Counted from the first letter of the stretch, positions 36,446 to 45,996 are shown. The stretch: 64,000 nucleotides of DNA from Chelativorans sp. Marseille-P2723 (GCF_902809845.1 NZ_CADDWI010000013.1:930001-994000); one strand, 5' to 3'. A program made the numbers and translations. The notes: generated from the letters alone by a model not told the origin.

Positions 36446-37572
36446 TGTGCCAGGCACTCCTTAAGGAATGCTAGCACCTGTGAGGCGGGTACATCCTTCG
36501 CAACGAACGCCTGCCCGATGCCGCGGGTCAGGATGAAGGTGAGCGCCCCGCGCAAAACCTTCTTGTCCTGGGCAATAAAGGAAAGGAGCGCTTCCGCTCC
36601 GGGAAGCTCACCCGGAATTTGCGCTATGCGAACAGGCAGGCCAATCTCGGTCAGGTGCGCTTCCACCCGCGCGGCATCATCGACGCTTGCAAGATTGAGC
36701 CGTGCTGAAAAACGATGGGCAAGGGCCATTCCGATAGCGACTCCTTCGCCATGGACGAGGCGCGCGCTGTCATAGCCGGTGGCCGCCTCAAGGGCATGGC
36801 CGAATGTGTGGCCGAGATTGAGCAGGGCGCGTTCGCCCGTCTCCCGCTCGTCGCGCTCAACAATAGCCGCCTTCGCACGGCACGACCGCGCAATAGCTTC
36901 GGCACGGGCTGGTCCGCCAGAAAAAACCTCGCCCCAGTTCTTCTCCAGCCAGTGGAAAAACCCTGCATCGTTGATGAGCCCGTATTTGGCCACCTCTGCA
37001 TATCCGGCGCGGAACTCGCGCTCCGGCAGCGTGTCGAGCACGCCGGTATCTGCCAGCACCAGTTTTGGCTGGTTGAAAATGCCGGCAAGGTTCTTGCCGT
37101 GCGCCGTATTGATGCCCGTCTTCCCGCCAACGGAAGAATCGACCTGGGCAAGCAGGGATGTGGGAATCTGCACGAAGTTCATCCCGCGCCGTACGATGCC
37201 CGCTGCGAAACCCGCTAGGTCTCCCACCACGCCCCCTCCAAGCGCGACGATAGTGTCGCGCCGCTCCAGCCGCGCGCCCAGGACAGCGTCGACCGTCTCC
37301 TGCAGGGCCTCAAAACTCTTGCTGCGCTCGCCTGGTGCAAGTCGGACCGCAACACTATCGATGCCGGCCTCACGCAAGGACGTTTCCAAGACCGGCAGGT
37401 GAGCGGCGGCAACATTCGTATCGGTAATGACCGCCACGCGCGTGCCTGGCAGGCGTCTGGCGATCTCCGCGCCTGCGCTGGCTAAGACACCCTCGCCGAT
37501 CAGGATGTCGTAGGAGCGCTCTCCCAGGCCCACCTGCACGGTCACAGGCACCCGTGAAAGAGGTTCGGTCAT
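36442..37572 (-). CDS. aroB: 3-dehydroquinate synthase
   Basis: The 376-residue NAD- and metal-dependent enzyme of the shikimate pathway cyclises DAHP to 3-dehydroquinate. Motifs: ALGGGVVGDLAGFAAGIVRRGMNF, QIPTSLLAQVDSSVGGKTGIN, RAGYAEVAKYGLI, NLGHTFGHALE and LVHGEGVAIGM. The ATG at 37572 overlaps the aroK stop by 4 nt; the longer in-frame opening lies inside aroK. The aroK-aroB pair is standard. Confidence 0.96.
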   Translation of the reverse strand: MTEPLSRVPVTVQVGLGERSYDILIGEGVLASAGAEIARRLPGTRVAVITDTNVAAAHLPVLETSLREAGIDSVAVRLAPGERSKSFEALQETVDAVLGARLERRDTIVALGGGVVGDLAGFAAGIVRRGMNFVQIPTSLLAQVDSSVGGKTGINTAHGKNLAGIFNQPKLVLADTGVLDTLPEREFRAGYAEVAKYGLINDAGFFHWLEKNWGEVFSGGPARAEAIARSCRAKAAIVERDERETGERALLNLGHTFGHALEAATGYDSARLVHGEGVAIGMALAHRFSARLNLASVDDAARVEAHLTEIGLPVRIAQIPGELPGAEALLSFIAQDKKVLRGALTFILTRGIGQAFVAKDVPASQVLAFLKECLAQ

Positions 37573-38180
37573 ATGGACTTCCTCCTTCCCTCTTCCTTCC
37601 TGAGGAATTTTTCCAGGCTTTCGAGCACTGCCCCGGCGATCACTTCCTTCGACTCGTCCCAGGTGCGAACCTCGATGTCGGCCTGCATGTATATGGGATA
37701 GCGGGTGTCCATGAGCTGTTGCATTACCGCACGTGGGTTGTCCGTGTTGAGAAGCGGCCTGTCCTGACGCTTGGCGACACGCGCCATCAGCGTGTCTAGG
37801 TCCGCGCTGAGCCATACCGAAATGCCGTGGCGCGCCACTGCGCGGCGCGTTGCCTCGTTCATGAATGCGCCGCCGCCCGTCGAAAGCACCTGTGGACCGG
37901 CCCTTAGAAGGCGGGCGATAACGCGGCGCTCTAGAGCCCGAAACTCCTCTTCGCCGTAGGTCGCGAACAGTTCCGGTATCGTCATGCGCGAGACGCGTTC
38001 GATTTCGTGATCGCTATCAATGAAAGGAAGATCGAGGGCAGCGGCCACCCTGCGCCCAATAACCGTCTTGCCTGCCCCCATCAGGCCAACAAAGACGATG
38101 GAGCGCCGGCGGAGCTCTCGTACGATGGCTGACGCCTCGACTGGTGCGCCTATCTTGTCCGGTTTCTCGGCTGTCATCAT
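37569..38180 (-). CDS. aroK: Shikimate kinase
   Basis: The 203-residue kinase has Walker A GLMGAGKTVIG, FIDSDHEIERVSRMTIPELF with the shikimate-binding Asp, FRALERRV, VLSTGGGAFMNEATR and RPLLNTDNP. It phosphorylates shikimate. ATG at 38180 gives an N-terminal lead of about 25 residues as in relatives; ATG at 38237 preceded by AAGGCA is also possible and would add 19 residues. First gene of the operon. Confidence 0.93.
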   Translation of the reverse strand: MMTAEKPDKIGAPVEASAIVRELRRRSIVFVGLMGAGKTVIGRRVAAALDLPFIDSDHEIERVSRMTIPELFATYGEEEFRALERRVIARLLRAGPQVLSTGGGAFMNEATRRAVARHGISVWLSADLDTLMARVAKRQDRPLLNTDNPRAVMQQLMDTRYPIYMQADIEVRTWDESKEVIAGAVLESLEKFLRKEEGRRKSI

Positions 38181-38307
38181 TTGCGAGGTTTCGACACGAA
38201 AAAGACGCCACGTCAAGCGCATCGGACGATCTGCCATGCTTGCCTTGCGTGGCCTCGTCCTCCATAAGTGCGCGGGGGTGCTCTTGTGCAGGGATCGTTC
38301 ATAAAAT

Positions 38308-38451
38308 ATGCCGACACTTTTCCGGCTTTTGATGGCGGTCGCCCTTCTGGCGGTACTGGTCTGGAGCGTCATGTTTGCGCTCGCCACTTTGGTCGAGCCG
38401 AACAGGGTGGAGATGACAGTCGAAATTCCTGCTGAACGGCTGGCGCGTTAA
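38308..38451 (+). CDS. Small single-pass membrane protein, conserved between aroK and xerD
   Basis: The 47-residue frame starts MPTLFRLLMAVALLAVLVW, with one membrane segment (about residues 5-27), and ends VEPNRVEMTVEIPAERLAR, a short periplasmic or cytoplasmic tail. Similar short proteins with a hydrophobic N-terminus followed by a VEP...EMTV.IP motif are known to me at this position in other Rhizobiales, which supports it as a real gene. Function unknown. The ribosome-binding site is weak (GGGATC). Confidence 0.7.
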   Translation: MPTLFRLLMAVALLAVLVWSVMFALATLVEPNRVEMTVEIPAERLAR

Positions 38452-38632
38452 GGCGCCTTTAAGGATGCGGGTAGCGGTTCCGCCCGCAATCGCAAAAAAC
38501 AAGAGGTTGGATCATTCTGCGTTTTCCTGAAATGCCGAGATGTTCCGGGAATTTTCCAATCTCCTTCACCTCGGGTTAGGCATTGCCCTCTACGATCGCC
38601 CGGGGGCAGAGAAGCAAAACCGGTGCAGTGCC

Positions 38633-39559
38633 ATGGCAAGCGGTATCAGAATCGAAGCCTTTCTGGAAATGATGGCTGCGGAACGAGGCGCCAGCGATAA
38701 CACGCTGGCCTCCTACAGACTCGACCTTGAGGATGCCGCCGCCTTCCTGGCTTCCAGGGGCCTCAGCCTCCATGCAGCCGACACTGCGTCCATCCGCCTC
38801 TATCTCGAAGATTTGGCGAAACGCTGCTTCGCGCCGAGCACGCAGGCCCGGCGGCTCTCGTCGCTACGCCAGTTCTTCAAGTTTCTCTATGCGGAAGGAC
38901 TGCGCCAGGATGATCCTACCGGCATTCTCGACAGTCCAAAGAAGGGGCGTACGCTGCCGAAAGTGCTGAGCGAGACTGAGATGGAACTGCTTCTGGAGCG
39001 TGCCGCCGAGGAAGCGGCGGAAGCTCCGCAGGGAACGCCTGAACGCCTTGCCGCACAGCGTCTTTCGACGCTGCTTGAAATGCTCTATGCCTCGGGAATG
39101 CGGGTCTCCGAGCTTGTGAGCCTGCCTGTCACCGTTGCGCTGCGCGACGAAGCATTTTTCACGGTGCGCGGAAAGGGCGCGAAGGAGCGCATCGTTCCTC
39201 TATCGGCGAAGGCCCGCGAGGCACTTGCGCTGTGGCTTGCCGAGCTGGCGCGCCATGCTGAGCTTTCCGAAAGTCCATGGCTTTTTCCTGCCGCTTCAAG
39301 GAGCGGTCATCTGTCGCGCCAGGTTTTCGCACGCGATCTGAAGGGGCTGGCCGCCCGGGCCGGCATCGCTGCGGCTAAGGTCTCGCCCCATGTGCTCCGC
39401 CACGCCTTCGCCAGCCATCTTCTTGAGAACGGTGCAGATCTGCGGGCGGTTCAGCAGCTTCTCGGCCATTCCGATATCTCTACCACGCAGATCTACACCC
39501 ATGTCATGGAGAAACGGCTGCGGGACCTCGTGCACAATCACCACCCGCTTGCCGACTAG
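38633..39559 (+). CDS. xerD: Site-specific tyrosine recombinase XerD
   Basis: The 308-residue recombinase has the SAM-like N-terminal domain ([29 protein letters not shown]) and the catalytic domain with Arg in [13 protein letters not shown], Lys in [35 protein letters not shown]; the nucleophile is Tyr at about 288. XerC/XerD resolve chromosome dimers at dif with FtsK. The position directly before accA favours XerD over XerC. ATG at 38633; an upstream in-frame ATG gives an unlikely leader. Confidence 0.93.
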   Translation: MASGIRIEAFLEMMAAERGASDNTLASYRLDLEDAAAFLASRGLSLHAADTASIRLYLEDLAKRCFAPSTQARRLSSLRQFFKFLYAEGLRQDDPTGILDSPKKGRTLPKVLSETEMELLLERAAEEAAEAPQGTPERLAAQRLSTLLEMLYASGMRVSELVSLPVTVALRDEAFFTVRGKGAKERIVPLSAKAREALALWLAELARHAELSESPWLFPAASRSGHLSRQVFARDLKGLAARAGIAAAKVSPHVLRHAFASHLLENGADLRAVQQLLGHSDISTTQIYTHVMEKRLRDLVHNHHPLAD

Positions 39560-39666
39560 GCATATCATCGTTATGTGAGGCAACCCGTCCACGGCAGCGA
39601 TACACCGCACAGCAGGCCCCTCTGTGCTGAACCTGCAAGAGTCATGTGTTCCGATTTGGCGAGTTG

Positions 39667-40617
39667 ATGTACAACTATCTCGATTTTGAAAAGCCGGTTG
39701 CCGACCTTGAAGGCCAGATTCTCGAACTGAAGAAGCTGTCGGAAAGCGGCGAAGCCGTGGATGTCGCCGAGGAGATCGCCCGCCTGGAGAAACGCTCCAG
39801 GGATGCACTGCGCGAACTCTATAAGGCTCTAACGCCGTGGCAGAAGGCGCAGGTTGCCCGTCATCCCGACCGTCCCCATTGCCTGGACTATGTACGGGCG
39901 CTCTTCACCGACTTCGCGCCGCTGGCCGGCGACCGTTCCTTTGGCGAGGATGAAGCGGTCGTCGCCGGTTTCGGCCGCTTCAAGGGCGAGCCGATAGCAA
40001 TCATCGGGCAGGAAAAGGGGAACGATACCCAGTCTCGCCTTAAGCATAATTTCGGGATGGCTCGGCCGGAGGGCTACCGTAAGGCCGTTCGCGTGATGGA
40101 CCTGGCGGACCGCTTCAACATTCCCGTCGTGAGCCTCATCGACACGGCCGGTGCTTACCCTGGCATCGGAGCGGAGGAGCGGGGTCAGGCCGAGGCAATT
40201 GCTCGGTCCACCTCGAAATGTCTCAGCCTCAAAGTGCCTAACATCGCAGTCGTCATAGGCGAAGGCGGTTCCGGAGGGGCGATTGCCATCGCCACGGCGA
40301 ATCTCGTCTATATGCTCGAACATGCAATATACTCCGTGATCTCTCCAGAAGGGGCGGCCTCCATCCTGTGGCGCGATGCAACGCGCGCAAAGGATGCTGC
40401 TACCAACATGAAGATCACCGCGCAGGACCTGCTCCTATTGAAAATCATTGACGGCATCATTGCTGAGCCGATCGGCGGCGCTCACCGTGCCCCGGAAGCG
40501 GTGATCCGCGCAGCGGGGGAAACCATCGAGAAAGGCTTTGCCGACCTTGCTGCTAACGTGTCGGATTATCGCACGCACAGAAGGGAGAAATTTCTCGCCA
40601 TCGGCCGCAATCTGTGA
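39667..40617 (+). CDS. accA: Acetyl-CoA carboxylase carboxyltransferase subunit alpha
   Basis: The 316-residue subunit opens MYNYLDFEKPVADLEGQILEL, as rhizobial AccA does, and has RPEGYRKAVRVMDLADRFNIPVVSLIDTAGAYPG, ERGQAEAIARS, IGEGGSGGAIAIA and MLEHAIYSVISPEGAASILW. With AccD it transfers the carboxyl group from biotin to acetyl-CoA, giving malonyl-CoA for fatty-acid synthesis. The start at 39667 is preferred over a GTG seven codons upstream because of the conserved N-terminus. Confidence 0.96.
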   Translation: MYNYLDFEKPVADLEGQILELKKLSESGEAVDVAEEIARLEKRSRDALRELYKALTPWQKAQVARHPDRPHCLDYVRALFTDFAPLAGDRSFGEDEAVVAGFGRFKGEPIAIIGQEKGNDTQSRLKHNFGMARPEGYRKAVRVMDLADRFNIPVVSLIDTAGAYPGIGAEERGQAEAIARSTSKCLSLKVPNIAVVIGEGGSGGAIAIATANLVYMLEHAIYSVISPEGAASILWRDATRAKDAATNMKITAQDLLLLKIIDGIIAEPIGGAHRAPEAVIRAAGETIEKGFADLAANVSDYRTHRREKFLAIGRNL

Positions 40618-40861
40618 TGTTTCGCTGCTGCCTCGTCGTGAAAGATCAAGGTGGACAAGCGATGCGCAGGTCTACGGCAAATTCGTCCGTGTGTGTGGAT
40701 GATGCTGCCCATCCTTGCGTTTCTGCGTTGTTCGATGATAGTCCTTGCGAATTGGGTGGTTGTCGGTAACTCTTTCTAAAGCCTGTGGGGGTTTATCTGC
40801 CCGGACGTTTGTCCGCTTCCATGACGGAGGAGGGGCATGTGAACCGAGTAGAGACGATCGC

Positions 40862-42034
40862 ATGAAACGCCGTCTTGCATATGCCTCCGTGCTTTCCATA
40901 TCCCTCGTTCTGGCGGGGTGCAATGGATCCCTTGAGGACATCGCGCCGAAGGCGGAGCGTCCGCTACCGGAAAGGGTCGTCCGGGTGATGGCGGCCAAGA
41001 ATATGAAGAAGGATGCGCCGATCATGATGCGCATCTTCAAGGAAGAGGGCGAACTGGAGGTATGGAAGCAGACCCGCACCGGGCGCTATGAACTCGTAAC
41101 CGGTTATGAGATCTGCAAGTGGTCGGGTAAGCTTGGACCCAAGTTCGTGGAAGGAGACCGCCAGGCTCCTGAGGGTTTCTACACGGTAAGACCGGAACAG
41201 ATGAACCCTTGGTCCAGCTATCACCTGGCGTTCAATATCGGCTTCCCCAATAGCTATGACCGTGCCAATGGCCGCACCGGCCAGCATCTCATGGTGCATG
41301 GTGCCTGCTCATCTGCAGGGTGCTATTCGATGACCGACGAGCAGGTGGAAGAGATTTATGCCTTCGCCCGCGACGCGTTTAGAGGCGGTCAGAAATCCTT
41401 CCAGATCCAGGCCTTCCCTTTCCGGATGACGCCGGAGAACATGGCGCGCTATCGTAACGACCCGAACTATCCTTTCTGGGCGATGCTGAAGGAAGGTTAC
41501 GATCATTTCGAGGTCACGCGAACGCCGCCCAAGGTGGATGTTTGCGAAAGACGGTATGTTTTCAACCGCATAGCCGATGAAGGCTACAGCTTTGAGCCTA
41601 CGAAGGCGTGCCCTCCTTCCACGCAGCCTGCATCCATCGCAATGGCTTACCAAGCTTACAAGAAGAGGCAGGACCTCGCCTTTGCCAGGGCGGCCGAAAC
41701 GAAGCGGAACAAGGTGACGAAGGCATCCATTCAAAGCATTGATGAGGCGCTGCTGGTGGCGGATTGGAGCCGCCGCCGCGCCCGGGGAGAAGAGGTGGGC
41801 ACACAGCCTCCTTCGTTGACAGCGGCCGCGGCTGTGCAACCTGAAGCCGTGCTGATGTCGACGCCCGTTTCGGCATTTGCCGCCGACAGCCCTGCTCCCT
41901 CACCAATCGTGACCGGAACGGTCACCGAATCGCAGACCGAAGTTGGTGCGCCGCCGGTCGAGGAAGCGTCCAGCACCGCTGGCAGGGCACCTGGTCCCAT
42001 GGGCCGCCTCCGCTCGCTTCTGGGCGGTAGCTGA
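40862..42034 (+). CDS. Lipoprotein L,D-transpeptidase (YkuD family) with extended C-terminus
   Basis: The 390-residue protein carries a lipoprotein signal peptide with lipobox LVLAGC, so it is anchored to a membrane from Cys20. A YkuD domain covers about residues 50-215, with the catalytic motif HLMVHGACSSAGCYSMTDEQ (His and Cys present). L,D-transpeptidases cross-link peptidoglycan at 3-3 positions or anchor proteins. The last 120 residues are low-complexity, rich in Ala, Pro, Ser, Thr and Val, and probably unstructured. ATG at 40862. Confidence 0.88.
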   Translation: MKRRLAYASVLSISLVLAGCNGSLEDIAPKAERPLPERVVRVMAAKNMKKDAPIMMRIFKEEGELEVWKQTRTGRYELVTGYEICKWSGKLGPKFVEGDRQAPEGFYTVRPEQMNPWSSYHLAFNIGFPNSYDRANGRTGQHLMVHGACSSAGCYSMTDEQVEEIYAFARDAFRGGQKSFQIQAFPFRMTPENMARYRNDPNYPFWAMLKEGYDHFEVTRTPPKVDVCERRYVFNRIADEGYSFEPTKACPPSTQPASIAMAYQAYKKRQDLAFARAAETKRNKVTKASIQSIDEALLVADWSRRRARGEEVGTQPPSLTAAAAVQPEAVLMSTPVSAFAADSPAPSPIVTGTVTESQTEVGAPPVEEASSTAGRAPGPMGRLRSLLGGS

Positions 42035-42044
42035 GATCTCCGCG

Positions 42045-42272
42045 TTGAGCGAAATCTATGATCTGAAGGGGCTCAAATGCCCTTTGCCGGTCTTGAAGGC
42101 GCGCAAGCGGTTGCAGGGTATGGCGCCCGGGGGGCGCCTGTGGCTGGAGACGACGGATCCGCTGGCCACAATCGACATCCCAGCCTTCTGCAATGAGGAC
42201 GGGCACCGCCTGATAGAAACGCAAACCGTTCCCGGCGGGCACCGCTTCCTCATCGAGCGCGGCGCAAGCTAG
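42045..42272 (+). CDS. TusA/SirA-family sulfur carrier-like protein
   Basis: A 75-residue protein with the TusA motif near its start, YDLKGLKCPLPVLKARKRL, including the active Cys-Pro-X-Pro. TusA-like proteins relay persulfide sulfur, for example in tRNA thiolation or molybdenum-cofactor work. TTG at 42045 is the only start close to the conserved region; an in-frame GTG at 41943 lies inside the preceding gene. It starts 10 bp after the L,D-transpeptidase stop, so they may be co-transcribed by proximity rather than by function. Confidence 0.8.
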   Translation: MSEIYDLKGLKCPLPVLKARKRLQGMAPGGRLWLETTDPLATIDIPAFCNEDGHRLIETQTVPGGHRFLIERGAS

Positions 42273-42411
42273 ATGCCGAAAGCTGCCCTTCCGATCCCAA
42301 TAAAGGACGTCCCGTTTTAAAGGCGCCAAAGAGGTAAAGAGGTTAAGGTACTCTGCTTGCCGGGAACGAAGACTGGATTCGGATATAACGCGAATGAGCT
42401 TCGCGTGGCGG

Positions 42412-43449
42412 TCAGAAACGGAAGCCGCCAATAGCCAGCGGATTATTCTCCAGCGCAGTGCGATCCGGCGTGTCTACGGCCGGTCGGCTCGTAAAGGCTG
42501 CAAAGATCTGGTGAATGTAATCCGTATCGAGGCCATGCCCGATGACGACCAGCCGCGTTTGCCGCGCCGCACCCTCCGGCCAGTGCGCAAGCCGTTCGGG
42601 CGCATGCAATAGCCTTTGCGCCCCATGCACGATGAGCGGCTGGTCCGGTTGTTCGGCAGTCGCCACAATGCCTTTGATGCGCAGGATTTCCTCACCCTGC
42701 TGGGTGGCAAGAAGATCGAGGAAACCCTCGATGGCCTCCTGCGGAATTGCCTGGTCGTGTGTCAGTGAGACGCTGCTGAATTCGGTGTGATGATGCGTAC
42801 TGTGGTTGTGATTGTCATCATGGGCGCAGCCCATCGCCAAAGTACCGCGAAAGGCGGTAAGGCCATCGTCCAAAAGCGTTGCGGCGGCGGCCTCCCGACC
42901 ATCGAGAAGCTCAGCGCGCGGATTAAGGGTGCGAAGGCGCGCCGGCAGATCGCCGCTTCCGGCTGCCATCTCCATCTTGGTGCAAATGATGCGATCAGCC
43001 ACAGCCACCTGGCTGCGCGCAACTTCGAAGGCGTCGAGGCTGGCTGCGCCGTTCACCATGTCCACTACCGTGATGATCCCTGCAAGCCTGCAGGAGCTGG
43101 CGAGAATTGGATGACCCGCAAGCATTTGCAGGATCGGCACGGGATCGGCCAGGCCGCTCGTCTCGACAATTGCGCGCCGTGGCGGCCGTCCACGCTGGAG
43201 AAGCATGGTCAGCGTGTCGGCCAGTTCTCCGCGTACGGCGCAGCAGAGGCAGCCGCCGCCAAGTTCGACGACGCCATCATCCGCCTTTTCCACCAGAAGG
43301 TGGTCTATGGCGACATCGCCGAACTCGTTGACGATCACGGCCGTATCGGAAAGTGCCGGGTTCCTGAGGATACGGTTGATCAGCGTCGTCTTGCCCGCAC
43401 CGAGGAAGCCCGTGAGCAGGGTGACTGCGATGGGTTGCTCTATCTGCAT
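42412..43449 (-). CDS. CobW/ZNG1-family GTP-dependent metal chaperone
   Basis: The 345-residue G3E GTPase has Walker A GFLGAGKTTLINR, VNEFGDVAID, the metal-binding GGGCLCCAVRG (CXCC) and VETSGLADP, and a His-rich loop (HDDNHNHSTHHH) at about residue 210. A CobW_C domain follows. Such proteins deliver zinc or cobalt to client enzymes. Its ATG immediately follows the stop of the DD-carboxypeptidase gene, so the two are one operon. No Zur box or B12 riboswitch was recognised. Confidence 0.9.
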   Translation of the reverse strand: MQIEQPIAVTLLTGFLGAGKTTLINRILRNPALSDTAVIVNEFGDVAIDHLLVEKADDGVVELGGGCLCCAVRGELADTLTMLLQRGRPPRRAIVETSGLADPVPILQMLAGHPILASSCRLAGIITVVDMVNGAASLDAFEVARSQVAVADRIICTKMEMAAGSGDLPARLRTLNPRAELLDGREAAAATLLDDGLTAFRGTLAMGCAHDDNHNHSTHHHTEFSSVSLTHDQAIPQEAIEGFLDLLATQQGEEILRIKGIVATAEQPDQPLIVHGAQRLLHAPERLAHWPEGAARQTRLVVIGHGLDTDYIHQIFAAFTSRPAVDTPDRTALENNPLAIGGFRF

Positions 43450-44550
43450 CTATCTGCCCGGTTGAGCGGCAGTGCCGCGATATTCAGGCCGCGGGGTAGG
43501 GATCGGCACCCTTGCCGCGCCGCTTGCCCGCGCCGCAACCGGCGCGGTCGTGACGAGGCCTACCGCTGCCAGCCTTGGCTCACGCGTCATTTCACGCACA
43601 TGGGGCGAGTTGAGGATGAAGCGGCCATCATTGTCCCGCAACTTCGCCCGTGCGGCCACCGCCTCTGCTGAGCAGATTTCCGAGCGCATGTCGATCGCGG
43701 CCTGCGTTGCGGAAGGGCTGGGCCTTAGGCTCGCAAGTCGTGGGGTGGAAAAGCCAGATGATTTGAACCCTTGCGCGAGAAGTTCAGCGGCAAGCTCCGT
43801 ACGCTCTACTTGGGATCGGGCGCCGAGCACGATCGCAGCCAGGGTGCGCCGCCCCCGCGTTGCGGTTGCGACAAGGTTGAAACCTGAAGCGCAGATATAG
43901 CCGGTTTTCATGCCATCGGCTCCATCGAAGCGGCCAACCAGGTGGTTCGTGTTTCTGAGGACGGACTTTCCGTGTCTCAGCCCTTCGATGGAAAAATAAC
44001 CGGCATATTGAGGAAACTCCGCCCGGATCGCGCGAACCAGAAGCGCAAGGTCGCGAGCGGTGGTGTACTGGCTAGGACTGTGCAGGCCATGCGCGTTAAC
44101 AAAATGGCTTCCGCTCATGCCCAGGCGGCGGGCTTCGGCATTCATGAGCGCTGCAAAAGCATCTTCCGAACCGCCAATGCTCTCCGCAATTGCGGTGGCC
44201 ACGTCGTTCGCCGACCTGACCAGGATGATCTTGAGCGCATCATCGAGGGCCAATACGGAGCCCGCCGGATAGCCCATCTTGCTTGGGGGCTCCCTTGCCG
44301 CCTTTTGCGAGATGACCACCGGTGAATTGAGCTGGAATGTACCGGTGTCCACCGCCCGGAAAGCCACATAGGCGGTCATCAACTTGGTCAGAGAGGCCGG
44401 ATACCAGCGCTGATGGACATCTTTGCCGGCAAGAACGCGCCCGTTGCTTACATCGAGAAGAACATATGGTCCGGCCTGCGCCGGAATCACTGCAAACAGC
44501 GCAAGCAGCGCTGTCAGCAGGATGGTGGGTCTGTTTCGCCAAGGCCGCAT
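43450..44550 (-). CDS. D-alanyl-D-alanine carboxypeptidase (penicillin-binding protein, S11 family)
   Basis: A 366-residue exported protein: signal peptide (RPTILLTALLALFAVIPAQAG), then SXXK motif PASLTKLMTA, SXN motif VRSANDVATAIAE and KTG motif DGMKTGYICAS. It removes the terminal D-Ala from peptidoglycan stem peptides in the periplasm. The C-terminal 100 residues are not a classic PBP5 domain and end in Arg/Pro-rich sequence. ATG at 44550 after GGAAAA; an upstream in-frame ATG would bury the signal peptide. First gene of an operon with the CobW-type gene, although the enzyme itself is of the serine type. Confidence 0.93.
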   Translation of the reverse strand: MRPWRNRPTILLTALLALFAVIPAQAGPYVLLDVSNGRVLAGKDVHQRWYPASLTKLMTAYVAFRAVDTGTFQLNSPVVISQKAAREPPSKMGYPAGSVLALDDALKIILVRSANDVATAIAESIGGSEDAFAALMNAEARRLGMSGSHFVNAHGLHSPSQYTTARDLALLVRAIRAEFPQYAGYFSIEGLRHGKSVLRNTNHLVGRFDGADGMKTGYICASGFNLVATATRGRRTLAAIVLGARSQVERTELAAELLAQGFKSSGFSTPRLASLRPSPSATQAAIDMRSEICSAEAVAARAKLRDNDGRFILNSPHVREMTREPRLAAVGLVTTAPVAARASGAARVPIPTPRPEYRGTAAQPGR

Positions 44551-44734
44551 GGAATTTTCCACTTCCGAGTTGCTTGCCCCCTGCCGCGTTCCGTAAGATG
44601 ACCGCGGGAGTCTCAACGAAAGAGTTACACATCACCGAATTTCCCTCCTTTAACCTATGACCCGCTTATGGCAAAGCCCCGCTGATAGGATGCTCGGGTT
44701 TGTCCCGCCTGTTGCAATTCGCAAGGAAACAAAA

Positions 44735-45898
44735 ATGCCGATCATCAACCGTGCAGCCGAGCTTCATATCGAGATAACCGGCTGGAGGCGGGAACTGCAC
44801 CGCAGGCCTGAAATTCTGTTTGCCGTGCACGAAACCGCCGCCTTCGTGGAGACGAGGCTCAGGGAATTTGGCTGCGACGAGGTTCACACCGGCATCGGCC
44901 AGACGGGAGTTGTCGGCATCATACGCGGCAGCCGGGGCGCGGGTCCCTGTATTGGGCTGCGCGCCGACATGGATGCGCTGCCGCTGACGGAGGAGACCGG
45001 CAAAACATACGCATCCGTCATTCCCGGCCGGATGCATGCATGCGGCCATGACGGCCACACGGCGATGCTTCTGGGAGCTGCCAAATATCTTGCCGAGACG
45101 CGCAACTTCGCAGGCACGGTGGCCGTGATCTTTCAGCCGGCAGAGGAGGGCGGAGGCGGCGGCAGGGAGATGCTGAAAGACGGCCTGATGGAACGCTTCC
45201 GGATCGAGCAGATCTTCGGCATGCACAACCTGCCGGGCCTCCCAATTGGGCATTTCGCTATCCGCCCGGGCCCGATCATGGCCGCGACAGCCGAATTCAA
45301 CATCACCGTCCAAGGCAGGGGAGGACATGCGGCCATGCCTCACCGGACGGTGGATCCCGTGGTTATCGCCAGCCAGATCGTGATCGGGCTGCAGACGATC
45401 GCAGCCCGATCAGCCGATCCACTGGAATCGGTTGTTGTTTCAGTCACGAGGATTCACGGCGGCTACGCCCACAACATCATTCCAGATAAGGTTGAACTGT
45501 CCGGCACTGTGCGCACCTTGAAAAAGGAGATGGCCAGGCTGGTCGAGAAAAGGCTGAGCGCCATTGCGGAAGGGATTGCCGCAGCGCACGGGGCAAGAGC
45601 AGTCGTCAGCCACGTTTCCAACTATCCCGTCACGGTCAATCATGCAGCTCAGACCGAATTTGCGGCAAATGTGGCACGGGAGGTTGCCGGCGACGCCAAT
45701 GTTGACACTGCTGCCCCGGCCATGATGGGGGGCGAAGATTTCTCCTACATGCTAGAGACGCGGCCCGGGGCCTTCATCTTCCTGGGCAATGGCGACAGCG
45801 CCGGCCTGCACAGCCCGGCCTACGACTTCAACGACGAAGCCATACCTTATGGCGTCAGCTACTGGGCGCGCTTGGCAGAAACCGCGCTTGCGGGATGA
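44735..45898 (+). CDS. M20-family amidohydrolase (hippurate hydrolase / N-acyl-amino-acid deacylase type)
   Basis: The 387-residue metallopeptidase-like protein has ELHRRPEILFAVHETAAFV, GLRADMDALPLTEETG, MHACGHDGHTAML with metal ligands, FQPAEEGGGGGREML, HNLPGLPIGHFA, GRGGHAAMPH in the dimerisation domain and APAMMGGEDFSYML. It hydrolyses N-acyl amino acids; the exact substrate is not predictable. ATG at 44735 after AAGGAAAC. It stands alone, divergent from the carboxypeptidase operon, and is followed by tRNA-Arg. Confidence 0.92.
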   Translation: MPIINRAAELHIEITGWRRELHRRPEILFAVHETAAFVETRLREFGCDEVHTGIGQTGVVGIIRGSRGAGPCIGLRADMDALPLTEETGKTYASVIPGRMHACGHDGHTAMLLGAAKYLAETRNFAGTVAVIFQPAEEGGGGGREMLKDGLMERFRIEQIFGMHNLPGLPIGHFAIRPGPIMAATAEFNITVQGRGGHAAMPHRTVDPVVIASQIVIGLQTIAARSADPLESVVVSVTRIHGGYAHNIIPDKVELSGTVRTLKKEMARLVEKRLSAIAEGIAAAHGARAVVSHVSNYPVTVNHAAQTEFAANVAREVAGDANVDTAAPAMMGGEDFSYMLETRPGAFIFLGNGDSAGLHSPAYDFNDEAIPYGVSYWARLAETALAG

Positions 45899-45996
45899 TG
45901 ACGGTAACAGCGTGGCTTGCAAATCTTAATGCAAGGCGGTCCGGTTTCGGCTTGGCGGAGCCGACGTTCCGCGCTAAAACCGCACCGCATACCCTA

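Noticed and set aside
42412-43449. Cobalamin biosynthesis role for the CobW-type gene
   Set aside because: No cob/cbi gene or B12 riboswitch is near; the CXCC and His-rich loop fit a general metal chaperone.
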